Origin: Haloarcula argentinensis DSM 12282
GTDB taxonomy: Archaea; Halobacteriota; Halobacteria; Halobacteriales; Haloarculaceae
Assembly (NCBI GenBank): GCA_000336895.1
Contig: AOLX01000021.1
Location: forward strand, 27,608 to 91,607
DNA length: 64,000 nucleotides
Direction: 5' to 3'
Part shown: positions 1 to 7,604 of the stretch, one piece after another
How positions within the stretch are numbered: the first letter of the stretch is position 1
How the letters are laid out: every line of letters starts with the position of its first letter
Program-made: the position numbers and the translations under genes
The notes under the pieces: generated by a model
What the model was told of the DNA's origin: nothing
What the model saw: only the letters and a program-made list of their open reading frames with translations
Database searches by the model: none

Positions 1-287
1 GATTCGAGAACGCCGGCATCTCGGTGTACGGGGTCTCGACCGACGGCGTGGAGAGCCACCGCGACTTCGCCGAAGCGAACGGCCTCAGCTTCGACCTGTT
101 GGCCGACCCCGAGGGACGGCTATGCGAGGCGTTCGACGTGCCGCTCATCGACGGCCGGAGCCAGCGGACGACGTACGTCATCGCGAAGGAACGCGTCGTC
201 GCCGTCTACGAGCGGGTCGGCCCCGACGGCCACGCGGCGAGCGTCTTCGAGGACCTCGTCGATACTGGGGTGGTCAGCGCCGACTAG
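1..287 (+). CDS. Peroxiredoxin (AhpC/TSA-Bcp type), C-terminal part
   Basis: Only the last ~95 residues are present; the open frame runs in from the left edge with codons starting at base 3. The visible protein has the late part of a thioredoxin-fold peroxiredoxin: a strand and segment reading GVSTDGVESHRDFAEANGL, then LLADPEGRLCEAFDV and TYVIAKERVVAVYERV. This matches the bacterioferritin-comigratory (Bcp/PrxQ) family, thiol peroxidases that reduce hydroperoxides in the cytosol. The peroxidatic cysteine would lie upstream of the window, so the catalytic centre cannot be checked; one Cys is visible in GRLCEAF. The gene converges with leuS, with 32 bp between the stops. Family assignment is by sequence recognition and is fairly safe. 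Confidence 0.8.
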   Translation, partial: FENAGISVYGVSTDGVESHRDFAEANGLSFDLLADPEGRLCEAFDVPLIDGRSQRTTYVIAKERVVAVYERVGPDGHAASVFEDLVDTGVVSAD

Positions 288-319
288 GCCGAGACAGGCG
301 AAAATCGGACGACTGCGAG

Positions 320-3007
320 CTATTCTTCGATGTCGATGGCCGGGCGCCCGGGACCGGCTTTGCCGACGAGGTCGGGGTCTGCTTCCTCGGGACTCTGAAC
401 AATCACGTCAGCGCCGAACTCGCGTTCGACGAGCCACGCGGCCCGTTCGAGTGCCGCCTGCTCACGCTCGGGCGGCAGTTGCTCGTCCAGCGATTGCGCG
501 CGGCCGGCCAGTTCCTTGGCGAAGTCCGCGGCCGCCTCGCCCTGCTCTCGCAGTTCCTCGTCCTGCATGACGGTGCCGACAACGTTGCCGTCAGCGTTCC
601 GGGCGAGGTCGAGGACGCGGTGCTTCCACTCCGGTGCGACCGCGAGCGTGATCGTCTGTGGATCCTCGATACCGACTGTGTCGACAATGTCTCGGATATC
701 CTCGCGGGTGTTCTCGATCAGCTGACGCTCCATTTCGTAGTCGGCGGGCGCCTCAGCGGCCGGCCACTCGGCCTCCGCGATGAGGTCGTCGTGGCCCAGT
801 TCGGCCCACATCTCCTCAGCGGCGTGGGGGGCGACCGGAGCGAGCAGTTTCGCCGCCGTCGCCAGCCCGCGCTCGAAGGTGTCGGCGTCGGGGGTGGTCG
901 CCTCCTGATACCGGCGCAGCAGCGACACCAGTTCCCGCACGGCCTGCAACGCGTGGTTGAACCGGAAGTCCTCGAACTCCGCCGTCGCGTTCGCTGCCGT
1001 CGCGTCGATTTCGCGGGCAACGTAGTCCGCGATGTCGTCCCCGTTCTCAGGGTCAGCGTCGGTTCCTGCCTCCCCGTCGGCGTACTCCGAGACCAGCGTG
1101 TACACGTTCTGGAGGAAGCTGTGGGCGGACTGGACGCCCTCGGGACTCCAAGCGAACTCCTTCTCCGGCTGGGCGGCCTCCATGATGAACAGCCGGGCCG
1201 TATCGGCCCCGTATTCCTCGATGATGCGCTGTGGCGAGACGCCGTTGCCCAAGCTCTTGGACATCTTGTTGCCGTCCTCGCCCAGCACCATCCCCTGGTT
1301 CGTGAGGTTGGTGAAGGGTTCGCGGACGCCGTTGACCATGTCGAGGTCGTCCAGCACTTTCGTGAAGAAGCGGGCGTACAGCAGGTGCATCACGGCGTGT
1401 TCGATGCCGCCGACGTACTGGTCGACCGGCATCCAGTCGCTGGCCCGCTCGGCGTCGAAGGGGGCCGCCTCCATTCCCGGCGAGGTGTACCGCATGAAGT
1501 ACCACGAGGAGTCGACGAAGGTGTCCATCGTGTCCGTCTCCCGCACCGCGTCGGCTCCGCAGTCGGGGCAGGTCGTCTGCTTCCACTCCTCGGCAGCGTC
1601 GAGTGGATTCCCAGTAGTGTGGACGAACTCCGGCAGTTCGACCGGGAGGTCCTCGTCGGGGACCTCGACGTAGCCACAGTCGTCGCAGTGAATCATCGGA
1701 ATCGGGGTGCCCCAGTAGCGCTGACGGGAGATACCCCAGTCCCGGAGGTTGTACTCCGTCCTGTGTTCGCCGTCGAACTCCTCGACGAAGCGGTCGCGGG
1801 CCTCGGCGCTCGCCAGCCCGTCGAACTCGCCGCTGTTGACAAGCACGCCGTCTTCAGGGTAGGCCGCTTCCTGTACGTCGATATCCTCGGGGTCGGCGTC
1901 CGCATCGTCGGTCGGTTCGACGACCTGCACGATATCGATGTCGTGGGCCTCCGCAAACTCGTGGTCGCGCTCATCGTGGGCCGGCACGGCGTACAGCGCA
2001 CCGGTCCCCACGTCGGTCAGCACGTAGTCGGCGACGTAGACAGGGATCTCTTCGCCGGTGGCGGGATTGGTCGCGTACTCGCCGGTGAACACGCCGGAGG
2101 TCACGTCCAGTTCGTCCTCGTCGGCTTCCTCGGCCATCTCGATGTACTCGGCGACTTCGTCGTTATCCTCGGCGATCTCCTGCGCGACGGGATGGCCGGG
2201 GGCCAGCGAGAAGAAGGTCGCTCCGTGGATGGTGTCCAGACGGGTCGTGAAGATGTCGACCGCGCCGTGTTCGCCGACCTCGAAGGCGACGCTCGCGCCC
2301 GCTTGCTTGCCGATCCAGTTGCGCTGCATCTCCCGGACGTTGTTCGGCCAGCCGTCGAGGTCGTCAAGCGATTCCAGCAGTTCCTCGGCGTAGTCGGTGA
2401 TGGTGAAGAACCACTGGTCCATCTCGCGGGCTTCGATGGGCGTGTCACACCGCCAGCAGAGCTCTTCTTCCCCTTCGACCTGCTCGTCCGCGAGGACGGT
2501 CTCACAGGAGGGACACCAGTTCAGCTCGGCGGCCTGGCGCTCGACCAGCCCTTCCTCGCGGAACTGCTTGAACAGCCACTGGTTCCACTGGTAGTACTCC
2601 GGCTCACAGGTCGCGAGTTCGCGGTCCCAGTCGTAGCCAAAGCCCATCTCCGTGAGCTGGTCGCGCATCGAGTCGATGCACTGCATCGTCCAGTCCCGCG
2701 GGTTGGTGTCCCGTTCCTCGGCGGCGTTCTCGGCGGGCAGACCGAAGGAGTCCCAGCCCATCGGGTGGAGGACGCTCTCGCCGCGCATCCGCTCGAAGCG
2801 GGCGTAGGCGTCCGTGATAGTGTAGTTCCGGACGTGGCCCATGTGGAGGCTTCCGGACGTGTAGGGGAACATCGCCAGGACGTACTCCGGGTCGGTCTCG
2901 TCGTCGTCGATCCGGAACACGTCGGCCTCGTCCCACGTGCGCTGCCACCGGGGCTCGATCTCCGTGTGATCGAACCACCGCTCGCGTTCCTCACCGGTCG
3001 TGGTCAT
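320..3007 (-). CDS. leuS: Leucine--tRNA ligase
   Basis: Class I aminoacyl-tRNA synthetase, 895 aa, charging tRNA-Leu in the cytosol. The HIGH signature appears as HMGH (residues 55-58) and the KMSKS loop is intact (GNKMSKSLGN, about residue 580). Zinc-type Cys pairs (CPSC, CWRC and later CDDC, CPDC) are present, followed by the anticodon-binding helical region. The architecture resembles the bacterial-type LeuRS commonly found in haloarchaea. I chose the ATG at 3007 (MTTTGEERER) over an upstream in-frame ATG at 3082 because a TATA-like box (minus strand, about 3035-3044) lies about 30 bp upstream of 3007, and the extra 25 residues look non-coding. Confidence 0.96.
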   Translation of the reverse strand: MTTTGEERERWFDHTEIEPRWQRTWDEADVFRIDDDETDPEYVLAMFPYTSGSLHMGHVRNYTITDAYARFERMRGESVLHPMGWDSFGLPAENAAEERDTNPRDWTMQCIDSMRDQLTEMGFGYDWDRELATCEPEYYQWNQWLFKQFREEGLVERQAAELNWCPSCETVLADEQVEGEEELCWRCDTPIEAREMDQWFFTITDYAEELLESLDDLDGWPNNVREMQRNWIGKQAGASVAFEVGEHGAVDIFTTRLDTIHGATFFSLAPGHPVAQEIAEDNDEVAEYIEMAEEADEDELDVTSGVFTGEYATNPATGEEIPVYVADYVLTDVGTGALYAVPAHDERDHEFAEAHDIDIVQVVEPTDDADADPEDIDVQEAAYPEDGVLVNSGEFDGLASAEARDRFVEEFDGEHRTEYNLRDWGISRQRYWGTPIPMIHCDDCGYVEVPDEDLPVELPEFVHTTGNPLDAAEEWKQTTCPDCGADAVRETDTMDTFVDSSWYFMRYTSPGMEAAPFDAERASDWMPVDQYVGGIEHAVMHLLYARFFTKVLDDLDMVNGVREPFTNLTNQGMVLGEDGNKMSKSLGNGVSPQRIIEEYGADTARLFIMEAAQPEKEFAWSPEGVQSAHSFLQNVYTLVSEYADGEAGTDADPENGDDIADYVAREIDATAANATAEFEDFRFNHALQAVRELVSLLRRYQEATTPDADTFERGLATAAKLLAPVAPHAAEEMWAELGHDDLIAEAEWPAAEAPADYEMERQLIENTREDIRDIVDTVGIEDPQTITLAVAPEWKHRVLDLARNADGNVVGTVMQDEELREQGEAAADFAKELAGRAQSLDEQLPPEREQAALERAAWLVEREFGADVIVQSPEEADPDLVGKAGPGRPAIDIEE

Positions 3008-3034
3008 GATATCGGAACATCCGGCAGCGACCGT

Positions 3035-3044
3035 GCTATACCTT
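3035..3044 (-). promoter_or_regulatory. TATA-like promoter of leuS
   Basis: Minus-strand AAGGTATAGC is centred about 32 bp upstream of the leuS ATG, predicting a leader of about 6 nt. This helps reject the longer start at 3082. Confidence 0.5.
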
Positions 3045-3160
3045 TCCCTTCGGGAGGCTATCAGGGTCCGCCACACGAGCACACAGGCCGAGCGGGTGTG
3101 AATCCGGGGAACTGGCTTACCACAGAGCGGTACCGTCGCCGCAGGTCGACCAGCCGCCCG

Positions 3161-4552
3161 CTATCCGGGACAGTCGACGTTTCCGATGTCGAATCGAGCG
3201 CCGCCCGACTCGCTCTCCGACATCGAGATCGTCCAGCCCTGATCCGCGGCGACTCGGCGAGCGACGTAGAGTCCGAACCCGGTGTTCTCCGGGACGGCGG
3301 TGTGGCCCGCGTCGAACACACGCTCCGGCGGCTCGACATCGATACCCGGTCCGTCGTCGGCGACGAAGAAGCCGTCGGCCGTCGTGCCGACAGTGACGGT
3401 GACCGACGGTCCGGCGTGTTCGAGCGCATTCTGGAACAGGATCTGGAGCAACAGCCCGGCGGACTCCTGATCGGCGACGATACGGGTGTCCCCGTCGAAC
3501 GTCAGGCACGCCTCGCTGTCAGCGAGCGTGTCCCACACCTCCCGACTGAGACGGGAGAGCCACACGTGTTTTCGCTTCGGGACCTGTTCGATCTCGTCGT
3601 GCTGGATAGAACCACTCGGGTCGCTCGTGGAGAGTTCGACCACGGTATCGATAATCGCAGAGATCTGTGAGAGCGACTCCTCGATGTCGGCGGTCGGCCC
3701 GTCGCAGTCGGCCAGCTCTTCGAGTCGCCCGTAGGCAATCTGGAGTTCGTTTCGGAGCTCGTGAGACGCCACGAGTGCGACTTTCACCATCCGTTCGTTC
3801 TGGCGGCGAAACGCGTGTTCGCGGAGCTTTCGTTCGGTGATATCCTGCGTGTGTCCGACGATTCCCCGAACGTCCCCGTCGGAATCGTACCACGGCATCT
3901 TGCGGGTGCGGACGTACGACGCGTCGAGATCGAGGAATTCCTCTACTTCGATCTGGTCCGTTTCTTCCTCGATGACGTCCATTTCATCACGCAGGGCCGC
4001 TTTCGCGTGCTCATCAGCCAGTTCCGGAACTTCGACGTCGGTGAGGCCGAGTCGGTCGGTCGGCTCGTTGAACCCCCGGCCCAACAGGACGTGTCGAGCC
4101 TGCTCGTCTTTCGCGTACAGGTGATCCGGTATCTCGTTGAACAGGGAAAGCAACAGCGTCTCCATCGGGGACGGTGGGCGTCCGGCGACAGTCGGTGGCT
4201 CGGCGTCGAGGCTGTCTCGGATGGCAGCGGCGACAGCATCTTCGAGATGGCCCGACGGCTCAACGGCCGTCACGTCGAGGGCATCCGGGACCGCCGCCGG
4301 GTCTTCGCCAACGACGATCACCGGTAGGTCGGGAAACAGCTTCCTGACGCCGTACGCGATATCGGTTCCCGACTGGTCATCGACTGTTTCGGGCAGAACA
4401 AGCGCATGGAACGCCGAATGGGTGAGCGTATCAAAGAGGGCCGTGAGATCCGACAGTTGCGTGATCGACGCCGGCGTCTCGGCGAGGGCGGATTCGAGAG
4501 CCGACGTATCCAGCCCGTCGGTCGTGACGACTAAGACAGGTTTGCTACCCAT
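3161..4552 (-). CDS. PAS-domain sensor histidine kinase with degenerate receiver
   Basis: A 463-aa soluble histidine kinase. Residues ~4-110 have a receiver-like fold, but the strand that should end in the phosphoacceptor Asp reads HALVLPET, so this is probably a pseudo-receiver. A PAS domain covers ~135-240 (FNEIPDHLYAKDE through GHTQDITERK). The H-box follows with His264 in VASHELRNEL. The HATPase_c domain shows an N-box (NALEHAG), G1 (DDGPGID) and G2 (GFGLYVARRVA). No transmembrane helix is seen, so it should sense cytosolic signals. The ATG at 4552 (MGSKPVLVV) is preferred to one at 4684, whose 44-residue extension is basic and unlike haloarchaeal protein. No cognate regulator is adjacent; the target is unknown. 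Confidence 0.85.
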   Translation of the reverse strand: MGSKPVLVVTTDGLDTSALESALAETPASITQLSDLTALFDTLTHSAFHALVLPETVDDQSGTDIAYGVRKLFPDLPVIVVGEDPAAVPDALDVTAVEPSGHLEDAVAAAIRDSLDAEPPTVAGRPPSPMETLLLSLFNEIPDHLYAKDEQARHVLLGRGFNEPTDRLGLTDVEVPELADEHAKAALRDEMDVIEEETDQIEVEEFLDLDASYVRTRKMPWYDSDGDVRGIVGHTQDITERKLREHAFRRQNERMVKVALVASHELRNELQIAYGRLEELADCDGPTADIEESLSQISAIIDTVVELSTSDPSGSIQHDEIEQVPKRKHVWLSRLSREVWDTLADSEACLTFDGDTRIVADQESAGLLLQILFQNALEHAGPSVTVTVGTTADGFFVADDGPGIDVEPPERVFDAGHTAVPENTGFGLYVARRVAADQGWTISMSESESGGARFDIGNVDCPG

Positions 4553-4697
4553 GGTGCGTTCCCGGTGAGCGTACTGTTGCGTGTGGCGGATTGTCACTGT
4601 TTCGGGCGTGTCGAACCGGCAGCGTCGCCGGGACGCCGTCCGAGAGAGCGGCACCCCACACAAGATTTTTGCCGGACTCGCCAAGTATCAGGGATGT

Positions 4698-4883
4698 ATG
4701 GTACACTGCCCTGATTGTGAGACCTCGCTCGAAACGGCCGACGACATCGATTTCGTCGAAGTGGACGCCGTCACCGGCTTCATCAAAGCCTCCAAGCGCT
4801 TTTACACCGCCAACTGCGCAGCCTGTGGTGTGACTATCGGTAGCGGCGTCGCCGGCGCGAAGTCCAACGGAGGTGCGGCCTGA
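4698..4883 (+). CDS. Small zinc-finger-like protein, copy 1
   Basis: A 61-aa protein with two Cys pairs (CPDC near the N-terminus and CAAC in the second half) that probably bind one zinc ion. The C-terminal part, IGSGVAGAKSNGGAA, is glycine-rich. The protein starts MVHCPDCETSLE and contains TGFIKASKRFYT. The next gene encodes a close paralogue, and the two overlap by one base (stop TGA and start ATG share an A at 4883), so they are co-translated. The ATG at 4698 gives the paralogous start MVHCP. Function is unknown; small double-CxxC proteins are abundant in haloarchaea and may act in nucleic-acid or protein contacts. Confidence 0.8.
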   Translation: MVHCPDCETSLETADDIDFVEVDAVTGFIKASKRFYTANCAACGVTIGSGVAGAKSNGGAA

Positions 4884-5050
4884 TGGTTCACTGTCCCGAA
4901 TGCGATGCGGAGATGAACGCTCAGGAGGACGTGGAGTTCCTCGACATGGAGTCGACGACCGGCTTCTTTACTGCCTCAAAGCGGTTCTACCTCGTCGCCT
5001 GTGACAACTGCGGGGCCGCTATCGGCAGCGGCGTCGCCGGTGCGATGTAA
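4883..5050 (+). CDS. Small zinc-finger-like protein, copy 2
   Basis: A 55-aa protein beginning MVHCPECDAEM, with CPEC and CDNC pairs and the segment TGFFTASKRFYL. It aligns with the gene just upstream along its whole length: same start, Cys spacing, ASKRFY motif and IGSGVAGA tail. The two are therefore a recent tandem duplication. Its start overlaps the upstream stop by one base. It is shorter than most gene callers' cut-off. The function is not known; a zinc ribbon is the likely fold. The divergence between copies (for example DDIDFVEVDA versus EDVEFLDMES) suggests that both are kept under selection. Confidence 0.8.
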   Translation: MVHCPECDAEMNAQEDVEFLDMESTTGFFTASKRFYLVACDNCGAAIGSGVAGAM

Positions 5051-5093
5051 CTGTCGGGCCTAGGCTTATACACGTCTCAATGCAAGAGAAGGT

Positions 5094-5315
5094 ATGGCAA
5101 AATCACCTGACGACGAGGCGGAAGACAGCGGACGACTGCCGAAGGCCCTCCGGTCGGTCACGCCGGGGACGGGTAGCCGTCGCAACGAGGAGATGGACGT
5201 GTTCGGCTGGGGGATGCTCGCCGGCCTGCTCGTCCTGCTGGTCCCGCTCTTGCCGTTTATTATCATCGTCTGGGGCATCTCGAAAGTGACCGAGATGCTC
5301 ACTCCCTCGACGTAA
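5094..5315 (+). CDS. Small single-pass membrane protein (DUF7535-like)
   Basis: A 73-aa protein with a hydrophilic N-terminal part of about 35 residues (MAKSPDDEAEDSG, then RSVTPGTGSRRNEEMDVFG), one long hydrophobic helix (GMLAGLLVLLVPLLPFIII) and a short polar tail. This is the layout of a conserved haloarchaeal family that I believe is DUF7535. No enzymatic motif is visible. It lies 43 bp after the zinc-finger pair on the same strand and ends directly against the convergent cyclodeaminase gene (stops at 5315 and 5316). The function is unknown. Confidence 0.75.
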   Translation: MAKSPDDEAEDSGRLPKALRSVTPGTGSRRNEEMDVFGWGMLAGLLVLLVPLLPFIIIVWGISKVTEMLTPST

Positions 5316-6311
5316 TCAGGTCGCGTCGGTGTCGACAAGTGAGAACGCCGTTCCGTCGCCATCGTCGCTGGCGTTCTCGTAGACGACGTGTGCGGCTGCA
5401 ACGTCCTGGATAGCCAGCCCCGTTGAGTCGAAAAGCGTGATCCCGTCGTCGTCGGTCCGCCCCGAAAGCGTGCCCGCAACGATGTCTCCGAGTTCCCCGT
5501 GGAGGTCAGTATCGGTCAGGACACCCCCGCCCCACGGGACGTTGATTTCGCCGGAGTGAGTACACTGCTCGTAATTGTCGATGACGAGTTTCGCGTCGAG
5601 GAGCGTGCGTTCGTCGTGTTCCTGCTTGCCGGCGGCGTCGGCCCCGATGGCGTTGACGTGTGTGCGCTCGCCGAGCCACTCACGGTCCACGATGGGCGAC
5701 TCGACGGGCGTAATCGTCGATAGCACGTCACAGCCAGCGGCGTCCTCGATGGGACCCGCCCGCACGTCGAACCGGTCGGTGAACGTGTCGACGAACGCCT
5801 GCTGTTTCTCTGTATCCCGGTCGGCGACGACCACCGTCTCGATGTCTCGGACCACCGAAATAGCGTCCAGTTGCGTGTACGCCTGCGTGCCGGCCCCGAC
5901 CAGTCCGAGCGAGTCCGCGTCAGCAACGGCGAGGTGGTCGGTCGCGACGGCGGCCGCCGCCCCGGTCCGCAAGCGCGTCAGGACGGTACCGTCCATCACA
6001 GCCAGCGGGAACGCCGTCTCGGGGTCCGAGTAGATGAGCGTCCCAAGAACGGTCGGCAGATCGTGATCTCGGGGGTTGTCCAGATGGACGTTGACCCACT
6101 TGATCGCGACGGCATCCCACGTCTCGGCGTTGACGTAGGCCGGCATCGACCTGAAGTCGCCGTTGTACTGCGGCAAATCGATGTAGGACTTGGCCGGCAT
6201 GATTGTGCTCTCCCTGGCATCGGCGGCGAAGGCCGCGGCAACCGCGTTGATGACTGCCGGCATCGCCGCGTGATCCTCAACCGCGTCCGCGCCGAGAAGC
6301 AGCGTCTGCAT
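5316..6311 (-). CDS. Ornithine cyclodeaminase / mu-crystallin family dehydrogenase
   Basis: A 331-aa NAD(P)-dependent enzyme of the OCD/mu-crystallin/archaeal alanine dehydrogenase family. Visible features are the N-terminal substrate-binding part (AKSYIDLPQYNGDFRSMPAY and AIKWVNVH, with the conserved Lys), then RTGAAAAVATDHLA, and the Rossmann motif LGLVGAGTQAYTQ at mid-protein. The later HVNAIGADAAGKQE is also typical. Family members make proline from ornithine, interconvert alanine and pyruvate, or reduce ketimines; sequence alone does not say which. The ATG at 6311 (MQTLLLG) is supported by a minus-strand TATA-like box about 26 bp upstream (6333-6341). The gene is divergent from the lipoprotein gene. 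Confidence 0.88.
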   Translation of the reverse strand: MQTLLLGADAVEDHAAMPAVINAVAAAFAADARESTIMPAKSYIDLPQYNGDFRSMPAYVNAETWDAVAIKWVNVHLDNPRDHDLPTVLGTLIYSDPETAFPLAVMDGTVLTRLRTGAAAAVATDHLAVADADSLGLVGAGTQAYTQLDAISVVRDIETVVVADRDTEKQQAFVDTFTDRFDVRAGPIEDAAGCDVLSTITPVESPIVDREWLGERTHVNAIGADAAGKQEHDERTLLDAKLVIDNYEQCTHSGEINVPWGGGVLTDTDLHGELGDIVAGTLSGRTDDDGITLFDSTGLAIQDVAAAHVVYENASDDGDGTAFSLVDTDAT

Positions 6312-6332
6312 ACGGTATGTTGACACTCAACG

Positions 6333-6366
6333 ATACTTAGTCCTCCGCCGTCACAGAGGTTATATC
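6333..6366. promoter_or_regulatory. Divergent TATA-like promoters, cyclodeaminase and lipoprotein
   Basis: Minus-strand TAAGTATCG (6333-6341) is centred about 26 bp before ATG 6311. Plus-strand TTATAT (6360-6365) is centred about 26 bp before ATG 6388. Both transcripts would be leaderless. Confidence 0.5.
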
Positions 6367-6387
6367 ACCACGCAACCAGTCATCGGT

Positions 6388-7251
6388 ATGCGTCGCGGGG
6401 TGGCGGTTGCTGTGGTCTGTCTTTGTCTGCTGAGCGCCGGGTGTACCGGTCTGTTCGGGGACGGTGCGGCCGCTAGAGAGACAGGGACACCAGCTCCGGT
6501 CCCGACTGCAGATGCACCGACATCTCCGGCACAGCGTGCCCCGGGCGTCGTCGGCGACCGCGTCGTCAACGCCACCGCGCTCGGCCGCGCCCACGTCAGC
6601 CACCTCTCGAACACCTCCTATCGAGTCCACCACACCAGAACCGTGATGAACGGCAGCGGCCTGCACAAGCGAGTCCGAACCCGTGCCAGTATCGGCGCGG
6701 GTTACGAGTCGTACACGGCCACCCGAACGGTCACCGGACAGGGCGTGACACCGCGTGAGATTCACAGCACCTGGCGGGACGGCCGTGCGCTCAGACGGAC
6801 GACCGTCAACGGGTCGACATCGACAGAGGTGGTCGCGGACAGCCGTGGTATCGGTGGCCCGCCGCACTCACCTCGGGCCGCACTGTTCTTCGAACCCACG
6901 TTCAACGGGCGTCTCATGGCGTTGCTTTCCGCCACCAACATCACGTCTATCCGCCCCGGCGATGAGGTCATCAAGCAACTGTACGGCGTTTCGTTGTATC
7001 GCATCAAAGGAACCGGGTCGGCCGACAGCAGCGCGATTGCCACCCGCTCCGTCGACCGTGTGACCAACGTCTCCTTCTCGGCAACCGTGACGCCGAGCGG
7101 CATCGTTCGGAGTTACGCGCTCCAGTACACGATCAACAACAGAACAGAGACCCGCCGAGTAACCGAGATCCTCCGCTACAGTGACCTCGGGACGACAGAC
7201 GTGGTGTTCGACGACCGACGCCGTCAAAACCGAACAACACAGCCCGACTGA
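6388..7251 (+). CDS. Secreted lipoprotein, haloarchaeal DUF7537-like
   Basis: A 287-aa exported protein. The N-terminus has Arg residues, a hydrophobic stretch and a lipobox, LLSAGC, with Cys19 as the lipid-anchored residue; no twin-Arg plus long h-region typical of confident Tat substrates is obvious beyond MRRG. A Thr/Pro/Ala linker (TGTPAPVPTADAPTSP) precedes a globular domain rich in NxS/T sequons (NATALG, NTSYR, NGSG, NNRT). The domain resembles the haloarchaeal lipoprotein family annotated as DUF7537, related in outline to LolA/LppX-like carriers, but I cannot prove ligand binding. A TATA-like box 26 bp upstream supports the ATG at 6388 and a leaderless transcript. Confidence 0.8.
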   Translation: MRRGVAVAVVCLCLLSAGCTGLFGDGAAARETGTPAPVPTADAPTSPAQRAPGVVGDRVVNATALGRAHVSHLSNTSYRVHHTRTVMNGSGLHKRVRTRASIGAGYESYTATRTVTGQGVTPREIHSTWRDGRALRRTTVNGSTSTEVVADSRGIGGPPHSPRAALFFEPTFNGRLMALLSATNITSIRPGDEVIKQLYGVSLYRIKGTGSADSSAIATRSVDRVTNVSFSATVTPSGIVRSYALQYTINNRTETRRVTEILRYSDLGTTDVVFDDRRRQNRTTQPD

Positions 7252-7604
7252 TGCGAGCGACGGCTGGACGCTGTCGAAGTGTCCAAAACGGAGAGCGGCC
7301 CCCACCCGCTGTCACCAGTCCGTCCCACCAAACGGACCGGGACAGTCGATACTTCGCAGTAAGATACCTAACTGTGTCTCCAGTTTCACGTCTCGATATC
7401 GGCGATGTCACAGCGTCGCCGTAGTTGGAAGCTGACTGTAATCGATGAAACGATCGTCTGCAGGTCGGTTCGAAAGCGACGCACGCCCAGCGGAGCTGCG
7501 TGGGCGTTCGTTCAGAAAGTCTGCGTCCGATCAGCTACGTTGCTCGCGGGTCGCTGCGTTCGCCGCTCACTATTCGAGGGCCCTCACTTCGTTCGGCCCC
7601 TCGC
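7252..7604. other. Intergenic region between convergent genes, with hairpin after the thermosome gene
   Basis: These 353 bp separate the lipoprotein stop from the thermosome stop. I see no supported gene. Close to the thermosome stop (about 7575-7603) an inverted repeat, CGAGGG...CCCCTCG, can form a hairpin in the thermosome mRNA. Further out are short purine-rich repeats (variants of GAGCGAACG) typical of haloarchaeal intergenic DNA. The rest is featureless. Confidence 0.5.

Noticed and set aside
122..3670. A 1182-codon open frame on the plus strand across leuS and the histidine kinase
   Set aside because: It is antisense to two clear genes; the translation is low-complexity Arg/Val/Leu-rich, typical of the opposite strand of GC-rich haloarchaeal genes.
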